From assembly GCA_963575745.1 (NCBI GenBank), contig CAUYUJ010018627.1:146052-210051 (forward strand): a DNA stretch of 64,000 bases, given 5' to 3'. Positions 1 to 10,883 of this stretch are shown here, one piece after another. A program made the translations under genes and the position numbers. The stretch is from Prorocentrum cordatum (lineage: Eukaryota > Sar > Dinophyceae > Prorocentrales > Prorocentraceae). How positions within the stretch are numbered: the stretch's first letter is position 1; each line of letters starts with the position of its first letter. The notes beneath the pieces were generated by a model. That model did not search any database. It saw nothing but the letters and a program-made list of their open reading frames with translations, and was not told the origin of the DNA.

Positions 1-325
1 TTTCCTCCTTCTCGTCCTCGTGGGCATCTCGCCCTCCTGCTGGCCTTCGCGTCGCCCTCCGCGGCGAGCCCCGCCTGCCTTGCTACCGCCGCTTCCCCCT
101 CCTCCTCGGCGGAGCTCTTCCTGCGCCTTTCTCTCAGCACAGGGCCGCCTCCTCTCGCTCCCCGTCGCTCTCGTCCTCTGCGGCCTCCTCCTGTCCTGCT
201 GCCGCCGGCTGCCGGCTCGTCCTCGTCCTCGTCCTCCCACTCTTCCTCCTCCTCCTCCTCCTCCTCGTCCTCCTCCTCTTCCTCCTCCTCCCCCTCCTCC
301 CCCCTCCTGGTCGCCGCCCTCCGCC
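1..325. repeat. Pyrimidine-rich (TCC/CTC) low-complexity tract
   Basis: The first 325 bases are dominated by C and T, with runs of CTC and TCC around 241-305. Open frames here are composition artefacts (poly-Pro/Ser or poly-Arg). No gene is seen up to about position 535. Confidence 0.7.
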
Positions 326-537
326 CAGCGAGGCTGGGAATGTCGCAGGCGCTCGTTGGTTTCCGCTTGCTTCTGCCCGGGGCGGCGGATGCAAGCGGAA
401 GTTGGCGGAAACGCAAGCGAAGACGGAAGCAGGCGGAAGCGGCGCGAAGCGGAAGCAGGCGGAAGCTAACGAGCGCCTGCGAATAGCGAGCGCCACGGGG
501 CACGATCGACTAGGACTACAAGTTTTCCAGGCCGCAG

Positions 538-744
538 AAGCTCGACTGGCGCCAGACAAGACAGACTCGCCGCACCGCGCTCGCCAGGGAGTACGCGATC
601 ATGAACAGCAAGCATATCGTCAAGGGCGACGCCCTCGAGCTGGGCACAGTGCGCGCGCTGCTGGGCGAGATCGAGGAGCGCGCGGGCGTCCCCGACACCG
701 CCCTGGCGGTCGAACCCACGGCGGCCGTCGCTTGGGCTCGATAG
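538..744 (+). CDS. Possible exon or decayed coding fragment, unknown
   Basis: This 68-codon frame follows a pyrimidine-AG context near 530-537 and ends at TAG (742-744). Its internal sequence has a coding-like, non-repetitive composition and contains the string RALLGEIEERAGVPDTALAV. After the TAG the same frame stays open to about 1137, with a plausible stretch (EGQKRRAERIDKAQHLVACV) that then becomes proline-rich noise. It could be a host exon, a decayed gag-like fragment, or chance in GC-rich DNA. I do not recognise a family. The neighbours are satellites, so context gives no help. Confidence 0.22.
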   Translation, partial: KLDWRQTRQTRRTALAREYAIMNSKHIVKGDALELGTVRALLGEIEERAGVPDTALAVEPTAAVAWAR

Positions 745-1388
745 GGCCAGGGCGAGGACGCACCCGCCGCCCAGCAGCCCGAGGGGCAGAAACGCCGGGC
801 CGAGAGGATCGACAAAGCCCAGCACTTGGTGGCCTGCGTGCATTCCGAGGCGCCCGCGCACTACGCGCACCTTCAGGTCGGCGGTTGCCACGATGCCCCC
901 CCCCCGCCCCCCCCAGGGCGCCTCCAGCATGTCGCCCCGGTTTGGACCGAATCCTGGACGCGCCCTGGGCAGGGGGCACTTGGGGCAATTCCCGCCAGGT
1001 CTCGAGGATCGACGGGGGCGGCGTCGCGGTGGAGCACCGCGACGCTTCGAGCAGCCGTCCGAGAACGTCAAGCAGGCCCGAGAGGGCCACATGCGAATTC
1101 ACGTCTACACCCCGCGATTTCTGAGGGGGGAAGGTAGGGTTCACTTTGCTCGGGAGCTGCCAGTCGAAGCGTGCCTCGCCCTCCTCTTCAGAAATCGCGG
1201 GTCGGGCTCGCACGTGGCCTCCCAAGGCCGCCGCGAGGATCCTCCGCGAGCGCGGCGCCATTGGCCCTGCCGAGAATAGCCCAGCACCGAGCAACAAACG
1301 GTGCCAAGCAGACGGTTGGAGCTGCGGCCTGTGGACGAGTCGCTTGATCGAGCGCGCCCTGCGCGAGGTCCGAGGCGAGGGCCTCCAG

Positions 1389-1712
1389 ATGCCAGCGAAC
1401 CCCAACGCCATGGTCGCTCGATTCAACGAGTTGATCAATAAACTCAAGGAGGTCAGCGACGACGACTTGGCGATGGCCGAAGCCAAGGCCAAACGCAAGT
1501 CCAACCCCTGCAAGGACCCCGCGGCGGCCGAGCCGAAGTACGCCACCTTCGAGGAGGCAAGCGCCGCCGCCCAGCTCGGCACCAAGTGTCTCCCATGCGA
1601 GGGCGGCTCCAAAGGACGCCGCTCTTGCATGGGAGAGCGTTTCGAAGTCCAGCGCGAGAGAATTTTTTTGGCCAGGTCGGCCAAGGACGTCCTTGGCGCC
1701 GGCGACATGTAG
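1389..1712 (+). CDS. Possible 107-aa coding fragment, unknown
   Basis: The frame from ATG 1389 to a stop at 1712 encodes a hydrophilic helical stretch containing MVARFNELINKLKEVSDDDL followed by an Ala/Lys-rich segment. The frame is open further upstream without an ATG, so this could be the 3' part of an exon. Composition looks more like protein than like the surrounding satellites, but no domain is recognised. It ends just before a 62-bp tandem repeat, so it may be truncated by repeat expansion. Confidence 0.28.
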   Translation: MPANPNAMVARFNELINKLKEVSDDDLAMAEAKAKRKSNPCKDPAAAEPKYATFEEASAAAQLGTKCLPCEGGSKGRRSCMGERFEVQRERIFLARSAKDVLGAGDM

Positions 1713-1716
1713 GCAC

Positions 1717-1935
1717 GATCTTCGAGGTCTCTCGAATCAGCCTTGCGCCGGCCGCCTGCTGGCAAGTAGTGCAGCCGCGAGCCTCGAGATCTCTCTCGAG
1801 TCAGCCTTGTGCCGAGCGCCTGCTGGCAAGTTGCATAGCCACGAACCCCGAGATCTCTCGAGTCAGCCTTGTGCCGGGTGCCTGAGGGCAGAAAGCATTG
1901 CCACGAGCCTTGGAATCTCTTGTGTCAGCCTGCGC
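1717..1935 (+). repeat. Tandem repeat, about 62-64 bp unit, four copies
   Basis: The motif CAGCCTTG(T/C)GCC recurs at 1738, 1802 and 1864, with a decayed fourth copy at 1926. Each is preceded by (A)GATCTCTC(T)CGA and followed by CCTGCTGGCAAGT or a variant. Spacing is 64, 62 and 62 bp. Confidence 0.75.
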
Positions 1936-3260
1936 GGAACGCCCAGGATCACCATCATCATCGTCGTCGTCATCTTCACCATCTTCAGCATTATCGTAAC
2001 CCCCGGGAGAATCTGCGTCATCCCCGCCATAACCCCGAACTTGAATATCCTTGGGCGAGTACTATCGCCCGCGTAGTGTTATTATTCCTGTAGAGGTACA
2101 GGCCCGACCTTAGGGCAGCGCTGCAATGTCAGCAGGGGGCAGGAGTTCGGAGTCAGAAAAGCAAAAGTCGGCAAGGTCCCCGAGGGCTGGTCAGGGAATT
2201 CCCCCTCGCGGAAAACAACCACGCCCAGGACGACCCCTCATCCGCGGTTAAATTGAGGCTCGCAGAGACCTTGAAGGGGTTCGCGGGGGCTTACATGACA
2301 CCGTGCGATATTTAGTGCCAGAGAGGGTTGTTCGCATGTGGCCCAGAGGGTATCCAAAAGGACTTCTTCGTGAGCCCTGAGGCGGGCGTCAACGCAAACG
2401 GGTGTCAGCCAGAGCGCTGGATGATGCAGGATGTTGCTTTCAGTGCGCAGCCAGAAAATCGTAGTTGCAGGCCTCCACGATCTTTCCGGCGATCCGACAA
2501 AAAAAAAGATCAGTACAGTTGATGTTGGGGCTGGTGAGCGTTTAGGCGAGGCGCATCACTGTAACAGCAAGGTGGTGCGATGTTGTGGCGACGACGAGGG
2601 GCACACGAAGCTTAGGGGGGGGAAGGAACACAAGGAGACAAGGAGCGTTGCGAACGTGGTCGCGATTCGGTGGGTTCGACATTGAAGATGATGACAGCGT
2701 CCACGTATCATTGGGTCGTTTTGGATTCATCGTTCGTGTTCTCTTCTTTTGATCAGAGCAGTTGTCGCCCTTCTAGTTGATCCGCAACGCGAATGATCGG
2801 GACCCGACGCTTGGACAGTGTATTTTCTGTCGCGGGTGTAATAGTAGCCGTCACGATTGGCACAACGCAGCACGAGTAGTACGTACCATGAGCCATATAG
2901 TTGGAAAGGCAGCGATAACACACCATTCTTTGTTCCCAATGCACCAAACACATGCCCTTAGTTGTTTTGCCCGCGTGTTGAGTCTGCACAGCATGCCGCT
3001 TCACCAGACCGGGCGGGTGGCCTTCTCCCGGTTCCGTGTCCTCCTTCGTTTCCGCTCATCGCAAAAAAATGAGATTGTTCACAGGGCTTGTTATGCTAGC
3101 CAGGGCGCATTTGATTTGGTATTCCGAGTTCGCCAGCCAATTATGAATGATTGAGTGCTTGTCCTGTTTGACCACCAATTTGCATAATTCGCCGATACAT
3201 TCTTGAAGATTTGAAGCGTTACCGTCTAAGTTTGCACATTCTGTATTCGGATGGGTAGGT
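1936..3260. other. Intergenic or intronic stretch, no gene seen
   Basis: Mixed-composition DNA with no recognisable coding region, RNA gene or repeat. It includes a near mirror of the TIR-family end at 2098 (ACAGGCCCGACCTTA). The open frames here are short and lack family signal. Confidence 0.5.
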
Positions 3261-3265
3261 TATAG

Positions 3266-3327
3266 ACGGGCTGGAGTATTTGCGCCAGGCCAACATTGTC
3301 CACAGAGACATCAAGGCCGACGAGCGT
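3266..3327 (+). CDS. Protein kinase exon (catalytic loop)
   Basis: The exon follows an AG acceptor (3264-3265) and encodes GLEYLRQANIVHRDIKAD, which is subdomain VIB of a eukaryotic Ser/Thr-type protein kinase. HRD carries the catalytic Asp, and the Lys two residues on (HRDIK) fits a Ser/Thr kinase. The frame then departs from kinase sequence (ERDES instead of the expected N-V-L), so the exon must end at about 3324-3327. Candidate donors are GA at 3325 or GC at 3327, in line with the GC/GA donors of the ClpC exons further on. No glycine loop, DFG or APE exon was found in the flanking kilobases, so this is either one exon of a widely spread gene or a relic. The family cannot be named from about 20 residues. 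Confidence 0.65.
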
Positions 3328-3929
3328 GATGAGTCCTGCCCTCTTGCAATCGTCAGAAGAACGGGGATACGGGAGTTTTGGGTAGTGGTAGCATTTGCGC
3401 CATAAGCGAGTCGATACTGCAAGGCAGCAGTTGATGTCGCCACAGGTTTTGTCGGTCCTCGGTTGTCCTTCTTGTGGACCTCCGCGTTTCTGGAACAACA
3501 CAGCGCAGTGCTTGTGAAGGACATGTTGCATGGCATGTCTTGCTTGGCGCTGGCCAGTTGCACGCCAGCAATTGCAACAAGAGAGTTGTTTGCCAGTATT
3601 CGCTTTGCGAGCAACTCTTTCGGAGAGGCCGAGACCGAGAGGGCTTGCGAGTTTATTATTGGTTGGTGTTTTTACTCCGATGCGCACAGGTATCACCAAC
3701 GCCCAGCGCCGTTGTCGATGTTGGGATTTCCAGCGGTGCACGTGTGAGTTGCACGAAGCATGAGTTGCTTGCCGCCCTTGATCATGCCTCACCCCTCCAT
3801 CCCTTTTTACCCCCCCCCTCTCTCTCGCTCTCTCTCGGTCCTCTATCCTAACCCTCTCTCTTTCGCTCCTCCTGGGACCCGACCCCGAGCACTTGGGCCA
3901 TTGCGAATCAATGCACACGCTACGCGGCT

Positions 3930-4665
3930 GGTGTCATGCCCCCAGTCGAGTCTAGGTCGGCCACGGGTTCATTCTGGTGTCAAGCCCTTGTTGCGTGTAG
4001 GGAGGCCAGAACAGCAGGGTCAGATTACCTGTTTGCGACGGATTCTGCAACTTCGGATACATCATTCAGACGCTGCGCGTCGGAGCGAGCCCTACCATGT
4101 CCCGGGGGTGTTCTTGGGCGCATTCTGGTGTCAAAAGCCCATATCGAGTCATGTGCGGCCCGAGCATCAGTGTGTGCGGGTTCGAGTTCCGTGCTGCGCA
4201 ATGTCTGCCCTTGTCTGATTGACTTCGCGGAGCGGGAGGCCACGCTTGAGCACACTTTGAGTTTCTGGTGTCTGACCATGCCGGGCCATGGGGGGCCAAG
4301 GCATATGCTTGCTGTAACAGGTCCTGTGTTCGAGGGTTTTACCTTCTTAATGCATCCAGACGTTGCGTGTCGGGTGCCATGTCCTAGTCGAATCTAGGAC
4401 GGCCCACGGATGTTTCTGGTGTCGAGCCCTGGCCGGGTCCATGGATGCCAGGGCACCAGTTGGTGTCCCAGGCTATCTGTGCGACGACGTCGTGCTTCAT
4501 TCATTGTGGACGTGTGATGTCTTAGTCGAGTCTCGATCGGCCCTGTGTGCATTCGGGTGCCAGGCCCTGTTCGAGCCCAGGGCGGCCAGAGCGTCAGACA
4601 CTTGGTTTCTTGACACGGACGCCGCCAGTGCGTCGATTTGTGCGAGGGCGAGTAAATTCAGATGT
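3930..4665 (+). repeat. Degenerate repeat, about four diverged copies
   Basis: A module recurs near 3932, 4093, 4376 and 4515. It consists of CATGTCC(T/C)AGTCGAGTCTAGGT-like sequence, then CGGCC(C)ACGG, TTCTGGTGTCAAGCCC and AGGGCGGCCAGAGC. Spacing is irregular (about 140-280 bp) and copies are diverged. A side motif (CATCCAGACGTTGCGTGTCGG) precedes two of them. No coding signal is seen. Confidence 0.55.
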
Positions 4666-6845
4666 TGCTCGCTCATATTGTAAACCGTAGGTCCCCCCCG
4701 GTGTATCGCACGGTCAGACGGTGAAGCGACCTTCTACCGCCTCCTCGCAAAGCGGGAAGAGGGATTGCTTTTGCCAGTTGGTGTGGCAGGCAAACAATTG
4801 TTGCACCCCCTGTGCGTTTAGAAAGCAAAGCTCCTTTCTCTCCCTCTCTCTCTCTCTCTTTCTCTCTCACTCCCCCTATCTCCTTCTCAATCCATACGCG
4901 TATGTATAAATACATGTATCTACACATGCTTGCATGTATATCTACCCGTCCGTTGGTACTCTCTAAATTCCGCCATTGATCGTCTGCTCCGCAGGCCGAG
5001 AACATCATGCTCACAGCGGACCGACCGACACGCAGACGGAGTGTAGAGGTGTAGGTGTCGGGATGGTGCGAGCATCATGTAGGGGAAAAGACGAGGATCG
5101 TGGGGGGGAGGCGTATCTGAAGGGAAGGAGCCAGAAGGAAGAGGAATGTGAGGATTGATACAGAGAAGGGACGAACGTGAGCAGCGATTAAGGTCGCTGT
5201 ACGGGCACGGTGGTCCATTGGGTTTCACACGTTGTCTTCAACGTGCAGATGCCGTCCACTGCAATTTAGGCGTCGTTGATATCATTATGACGCCTCTAGG
5301 CGCCGTTGCTCTCGCAATACTTATCTTCATCTAGACGCCAGTGCTCAACATCTTACTCGTGCAGTGTTTCTGCGCCGCTCGCGGCAGCACTTCCACCAAA
5401 CCCAGTTGATTGTGAGAAACACCGCCACCGTGCCACCACAGCGTTGAATTCCTCCAGGACGGCCCCATCGCGGTATCCCCCGATCAGGCTCGATAGTGAT
5501 TTCTCAGAGCCGTTTGGGGGTCGAACCAGGTTCGTGACCGAACGGCGCCACGAGGAATGATTTCGGTGACCGTTGATAGGCGGCCCCCCGAATAGTTAAT
5601 CATAAGCGATTTCGATTTAAATGCGCAGGTACAGTCAAGACGCTGAAATAAGGAACAGTTTGGGTTCGGAAGGGGCTCGATGTTCCTTAGGTTCCTCCAG
5701 TGCTGTTCCTCTTGCCCTCCTTGGGCACGGAGGCGCTTACAGGGCCAAGAAGGGGCTTCGTTCCTTATTCAGCGTTCTTTCTTTCAGCAGCCCGACTGTA
5801 TACCACATGAAAATTACAGGAAACTGTACACCAGCCCAGAGTTGAAGTAATACACGATTCATCCCTAGAAGGAGTATCGAAGTTCCTGGGCGACTGGGGG
5901 GAATGCTGCCTACCGATGTCGGCGATGTGTGAGAACGACCCTGTGCCAGAGTGACCTTTGGTCCGGCCCACAGGGGTCCCTCAAGCATTGGTTGGCGCGC
6001 TTGGACTTGGTTCTCTTCGCAGCCACTGAAAGTCTCGCACCACGGGTCACTCTTGCCCAGGGTTATTCTCACAGTCGGATTCCATAGTAAGGATGCGTTG
6101 CTTCATCAACGCTACCTTTGCGTCCCTTCTTCTTCTTCTTCTTCTTCTTCGGCACATCTTGAGCCAATGTTGATGTCTTTGGGGCTATGAATGGTACATG
6201 GGATTTCCTCGGGTCTTGCATCCTTCTACCTTGCATCCTCACCGTGGATTTGACTGCACGTGCAGCCGAAGATGGGCGAACAGCAAATTCCGGCCCCAGG
6301 ATCGGAAGCTGGGCGAGGCTGGCAAATAAATGGTTGCTAAAACGGCTTTCCCGGAAGGAAGAACACGACACCTCCCCATAGTAAAAGTCATGGCGCTAAA
6401 CAGTAAACAGGCTGCTTCCCCAGAGACGAAAGCAGTTTCCCGGAGCTTCGCTTTAGCAGCCACGGGTTTGCCAGCCTTCGCCTGGCTGCTGACGAGGAGC
6501 CTCGGCTCGTCGGGGGCCCTCCCCCCGCGGGAGGCCCCGAGCTGCTGCCCCTCCCCCCCCCCGCCTCGGAGCCGGCCTGGTCGCCGGCTCGGGAATCGGC
6601 GCGGACCCGGGCCCGGAATCGGCCCGGGAGGCCCTCTGGGCGCCGGAGGCAGAAAGTCAGCATTTTCCATGAAAGAATGTGTATTGAAATGGCCTTTTTG
6701 GCCCCGCCGCGGAACTCGATTTTCCAGCGCCGGCCCCGGGCAGGCCCGCCGCGGCGCCCCGGCGCAGCGCGCGGCTCGAGCGGCCGCGGGGGGGAGGGGG
6801 GCGCCCGGCCCTGCTCGGCGGCGCGCACCCGGGCCTCCCGGAGGT
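4666..6845. other. Non-coding stretch, no gene seen
   Basis: The stretch includes a CT microsatellite (4832-4880), a TTC run at 6127-6150 and otherwise unique-looking DNA. From about 6500 the composition turns strongly GC-rich. I could not support any gene. Confidence 0.45.
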
Positions 6846-6847
6846 CG

Positions 6848-6958
6848 GGGGGGGGGGGAAATGTTTTGGGGGGGGGGGGGGGGCGATGTCTGGGGGACGA
6901 TGTCTGGGGGGCGGCCAAGTGGGGGGGGGGGGGCGATGTCTGGGGGGGGGGGTGTATC
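6848..6958 (+). repeat. Guanine-tract repeat (GGGGCGATGTCTGGGG units)
   Basis: Runs of 6-15 G are separated by a repeated CGATGTCTGG core (6883, 6898, 6934) on the plus strand only. The sequence has ample potential for G-quadruplex structures. Run lengths may be unreliable. Confidence 0.7.
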
Positions 6959-7226
6959 TCTAGGCTCGAGTCGGGCCTGTCCCTCTAGAGGGGGAAGCTT
7001 CCAAAATACTCACCAGGGGGGGGGTGGTCGATGCGTGGGGTTTCGAGGGCGTTCCCGGCCTCCAGAGGTCTCCGGGGGCGAGCCTCCATGGGACGCCCGC
7101 CCGCGCAGGCCCCCTCCGAGGAGCCCCCGCCCCTCCCTTTCTTCTCCGAAGGCCGCCCCCTTCTCCCCGCCCCCACCGGTCAGGCTGCAGCTCCTGGGAA
7201 GTGGCACTCGGCATCGGCCCCAGATT

Positions 7227-8222
7227 CGGGCGTTGGCAGAACTGGGTTTAGGGGAACCTGGGTTAGTGATGTGTACCGGGGGCGCCCCCCCGTCCCATTT
7301 CCACTGACCAGAACTGCCGTCACCCCAAAAACACTAGTTACGGCAAACCTGGTTTAGTGAATCTGGTCTGGCCAATTGAGGGGCCCCAGGGCCCTACCAC
7401 TAACCGGGTCCCCTTACCCGGGGTCCTGGCTTATACCCGACAGATGTGTGCCGGAGCCCGTCCTGGTGCGGCCTGGCTCAGCCCAGTTTCGCCGAACCTT
7501 CGGCTCAATCCGGCTCAGAGTCAGCCAGATTGAGCGCGATCGGACGGCTTATACCTGAGATCTGTCGTCGCGAGCAGTTGGAACCTAGTAAGCAATCACG
7601 ACTGGAGCCCAAGCCTTCATCGGCATGTCTCGAGCTGCATCGATCTGTGGTGGTCCAGGGTTCCGAAACAGGGCACAGACGCCTGTTGTGAACAAAAATT
7701 GCAGCGACTGGACCTCAGGGGCTTTGGAAAATATGCAGCGACTGGACGTCAGGGGCTGTTGAGGCAGCAATCCTCTCATCGCACTTCGACATGCCCAGGC
7801 ATGCGACGGTTCGATGGTTTCCATACGCGGCCTCAGAGGCCCCACCCCGTCCCCGAGGGTGCCCCTGTTCGTCCTGGGCTCCTGTTCGGCTCCCCCGGAG
7901 CCCAACAGAAAGGGGCCCCAGAAGCCGGCCGAGAGATCGAGGAGCACCGCCCGCACTGGCAGGGCACATCGTCGGAGATTCGGGCAGCCCTCGTAGATCG
8001 GCCGCGCGCAGGGGGGTATGGGTCGGGTATAGCCAGGACCCGGTTAGTGGTAGGGCCCTGGGGCCCCTGAATTGGCCAGATTCACTGAACCAGGTTTGCC
8101 GTAACCGGTGTTTTTTCGGGTAACGGCAGTTCCGGTCAGTGGAAATGGGGCAGCGGGGGGGGGCGCCCCCCGGTACACATCACTAGACTGGGTTCCATTC
8201 AACCCAGTTCTGCCAACGCCCG
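7227..8222. mobile_element. Foldback element with about 200-bp inverted arms
   Basis: The left arm (7227 to about 7440) begins CGGGCGTTGGCAGAACTGGG. The right arm (about 8028-8222) ends CCCAGTTCTGCCAACGCCCG, and most of the arms match as reverse complements (GTGATGTGTACCGG, CCATTTCCACTGACC, GGCAAACCTGG, CTGGCCA, GGGGCCCCAGGGCCCTACCACTAACC). The loop of about 590 bp contains a separate directly repeated module. No transposase is encoded, so it is probably non-autonomous or formed by inverted duplication. Confidence 0.75.
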
Positions 8223-8560
8223 ACTGTGGCTTCCACACGTGGCCTCAGAGGCCCCACCCCGTCCCCGAGGGTGTCCTTTTTCGCCCTGGGCTCGTCTTCG
8301 GCTCCCCCGGAGCCCAGCAGAACTCTCATCGCGCTTCGACATGCCCAGGCATGCGACGGTTCGATGGTTTCCATACGTGGCCTCAGAGGCCCCACCCCAT
8401 CCCCGAGGGTGTCCTTGTTCGCCCTGGGCTCGTCTTCGGCTCCCCCGGAGCCCAGCAGAAAGGGGCCCCAGAGGCCGAGGTATCGAGGAAGCCCCCGCGC
8501 GCACTGGCAGGGCACATCGTCGGAGATTCGGGCAGCCCTCGTAGATCGGCCGCGCGCAGA
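7771..8560 (+). repeat. Direct repeats, about 240 bp, two and a half copies
   Basis: Sequence from CTCTCATCGCACTTCGACAT through CGGAGATTCGGGCAGCCCTC at 7771-8015 recurs at 8324-8550. Its central part (GGCCTCAGAGGCCCCACCCC through GAGCCCAGCAG) also occurs at 8239-8323. The first copy lies inside the loop of the foldback element and the others lie outside its right arm. Confidence 0.75.
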
Positions 8561-8750
8561 CGAAAGGGGGGGATAGGGAAGGGGGGGGGGGGGCGAAATC
8601 TGCTGCATGCAGCTGGTTTCGGCCCCGCCGCCGGGCCCATTCCTCGATACATGGGCGCCTTCCGGCGCCAGAAGGCGCTGGGAAAGTCAGCTACGTGAGC
8701 TGATTCTCACCCCCCCCCCTTTGCTATCCCTCCCTTTCGCCCGGCCCGAC

Positions 8751-8900
8751 CCTACAGGGGGATTTTCGACGAAAAATAAAAAGAAATAACCAACAAAATA
8801 ATCAAACAATAGTCCAGGACCATTTTCTGTGAGTATTGTTTTACCTGTTTGGGGTATTGTTGAGGTATTCTTTATTTTTCGTCGAAAATCCCTCTGTAGG
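8751..8900. mobile_element. Short TIR element (MITE-like), 150 bp
   Basis: The ends are inverted repeats of about 30 bp: CCTACAGGGGGATTTTCGAC at the left and its complement, with one mismatch, at the right (8871-8900). The interior is AT-rich. The outer flanks (GGCCCGAC, GACACGCCCGAC) resemble the end of the element at 9277-9511, so both belong to one family. No coding capacity. Confidence 0.7.
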
Positions 8901-9276
8901 GGGACACGCCCGACATAAGGGTATGGGGGAGGGAGGAAGGCGTCTTCCCTGCGTCCTAGAAGGCGGCCTCGTCTACAGGTGCAAGGGCTGGCGCCTTCCT
9001 AAGAGGCAGCCTCCTTCTCTAAGAGGCCGCCCGTCCTCCCCCATAATTACGGCAGGTTCGTGCTGTGCCGACTTCGCCGCTTGCTTCTGACTCCGCGCCG
9101 ATCGTTCGACCTCGAGAGACCGGCCGTTCCCGTCACGTCGGATCGTTCCACATCGACCGACTCTGGGGCGCCGGCGGCGCTCAGCGCTGAACGCCGAGCC
9201 GGCGGCGGGGCCGCCGCCGGTCGACACGATGCGAACCTACCGTACCCCTTCTGCGCGCGCCGCCAAGCAGTGCTAC

Positions 9277-9511
9277 GTCGGGCCTGTCCCTCTACAGGAG
9301 GAAGATTGAAAAAAGATATTAGAAGAATCATTTGGGGACCATTTTCGGAGCAGTTTTTGAACAGTTGTTGCATTTGTTTTTGTATTTCCGATTTTTCGTC
9401 CAAAATCCCCCTGGGGGCCATTTTCGGAGCATTTTTTGAGCAGTTTTTGCAGTTGTTTTTGTACTTCCTATTTTTCGCCCAAAATCCCCCTGTTGGGGGG
9501 ACAGGCCCGAC
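9277..9511. mobile_element. Short TIR element (MITE-like), 235 bp
   Basis: The left end GTCGGGCCTGTCCCTCTACA pairs with the right end TTGGGGGGACAGGCCCGAC. Inside, a segment of about 76 bp (CCATTTTCGGAGCA...TTTTCG(T/C)CCAAAATCCCCCTG) is duplicated in tandem. The TTTTCG(T/C)C(C)AAAATCCC motif also ends the 8751-8900 element. No coding capacity. Confidence 0.7.
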
Positions 9512-9782
9512 CTACACAGCAGTGCCGCGGAGACCCCGCGGGAGCTGCCCCCGAGCCCTGGAGCGCGCCGCCGTCCCGCCGCGGGGAGGGGGGCCGGCGG
9601 CCGCCGTTGCGGCCTGCATAGGCTCCCCCCGATGCGCCCCCTCCTGCTCGTGGCGCTGGCGGGCTGCGCGGCGGGGCCGGCGCCGGACCAGGCCTCGGGA
9701 CCGTGGATCGACCTGCCATCCCAGGGCGGAGGGAGGGTGGACTCGGGAGGAGGGAAGAGGGAGGAGGAGGGAGGAGGGAGGG

Positions 9783-9882
9783 NNNNNNNNNNNNNNNNNN
9801 NNNNNNNNNNNNNNNNNNNNNNNNNNNNNNNNNNNNNNNNNNNNNNNNNNNNNNNNNNNNNNNNNNNNNNNNNNNNNNNNNN
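9783..9882. other. Assembly gap (100 N)
   Basis: One hundred Ns lie between a GGGAGGA-rich stretch and a TCC microsatellite, so the assembly broke in satellite. The exon upstream of the first ClpC exon could be lost here. Confidence 0.98.
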
Positions 9883-9963
9883 TCTCCTCCTCCTCCTCCT
9901 CCTCCTCCTCCTCCTCCTCCTTCTCGTCCTCCTCGTCCTCCTCGTCCTCCTCGTCCTCCTCCT
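9883..9963 (+). repeat. (TCC)n / (TCCTCG)n microsatellite
   Basis: A TCC array resumes directly after the gap and runs up to the acceptor of the first ClpC exon, so it doubles as a very long pyrimidine tract before the AG at 9979-9980. Confidence 0.85.
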
Positions 9964-9980
9964 CCCCGCAAGCGCGGCAG

Positions 9981-10016
9981 GTGGTGGCCAAGTGGACGGG
10001 CGTCCCGGTCGAGAAG
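9981..10016 (+). CDS. clpC: ClpC chaperone, exon 1 of 5 seen (12 codons)
   Basis: This 36-nt microexon encodes VVAKWTGVPVEK. It matches the conserved I/V-V-x-x-WTG-V/I-P-V-x-K segment that links the middle region of ClpC/ClpB to the second AAA+ module. ClpC is an ATP-driven Hsp100 unfoldase. In plastid-bearing organisms it works in the chloroplast stroma, in protein import and with the ClpP protease. The acceptor is GGCAG at 9976-9980, after a TCC-rich tract. The donor is GC (GAAG|GCGCCC at 10017). The phase is 0 and joins exon 2 to give VEKVSTDE, as in ClpC. Earlier exons (N-domain and first AAA+ module) were not found in 1-9.9 kb. A lost piece could lie in the nearby gap. Alone the match would be weak; with the next four exons it is convincing. 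Confidence 0.85.
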
Positions 10017-10039
10017 GCGCCCAAAGGGGGTCTTCAGGG

Positions 10040-10260
10040 ATCATTTCGATTCCTCCGATTCGATTCGATTCGATTCCGATGATTTTCCGATTCCGATTCG
10101 ATTCGATTTCGGATTCCGATTTGGATTCCGATTTCTCAGTAGAGGCCTACTCACCTGCCGACTTCCGCCGATTCGACTTCTCTCGACTCGGCTGCCGATC
10201 TCTGCCGATCCGATTCATTTCGAGCGCATAACCGATTCATCGATTCGATCCTGGGCTGTC
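10040..10260 (+). repeat. GATTC-rich satellite
   Basis: Repeated CGATTC and GATTCCGATT words run through 10040-10150 and decay toward 10250. A related run (TTCGACTTCGATTCCGATTC) lies at 10540-10580, and looser versions occur at 23640-23830 and 24560-24740. All lie inside ClpC introns. Confidence 0.7.
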
Positions 10261-10605
10261 CGGGTCCTCGGCCCCCGCGCGACGAGACTCGGTCAAGGCG
10301 GCAGCGTGGATTTGCGGCGAGTCCCGCTTCCGTGCAGAATTGGCGCGCTCCTTCTCCGGATCGGGCAGCGTTGGCGCCATGTCTCGTTTGGCGCTTTCCG
10401 CGATCCGTGGATCTGGCGCCCATTCGACAGATCCATGGATCCCTGATCCATGTTAGCGTGCGCTTGCTTCGGGGGGGCCCAGAAGGTGCGGCGGTCAGAC
10501 CGTGTTGCATAGCTCATTTCGTTTGCCCCGGTTCGATTCGACTTCGACTTCGACTTCGATTCCGATTCGATTCGACCTTGGATTTCGAATTGGGCTTCGG
10601 TTTCT

Positions 10606-10830
10606 CTGATGCTGTTGATGCTGCTGCTGATGATGATGCTGATGATGATGCTGATGATGCTGCTGCTGCTGATGATGATGATGGTGGTGGTGGTGATGAT
10701 CATGATGATGCTGATGATGATGAGGATTATGAAGAGGATTATGATGATGATGCTGATGATGATGATGCTGATGCTGATGCTGATGCTGATGCTGATGGTG
10801 ATGATGATGATGATGATGATGATGATGGTC

Positions 10831-10883
<53 letters not shown>

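Noticed and set aside
3226-3918. 230-codon minus-strand frame
   Set aside because: It is the complement of the kinase exon and adjoining sequence, with no domain of its own.
4165-4200. GGGTTCGAGTTCC, resembling a tRNA T-loop
   Set aside because: No acceptor stem, D arm or anticodon arm can be placed around it. It is part of a degenerate repeat.
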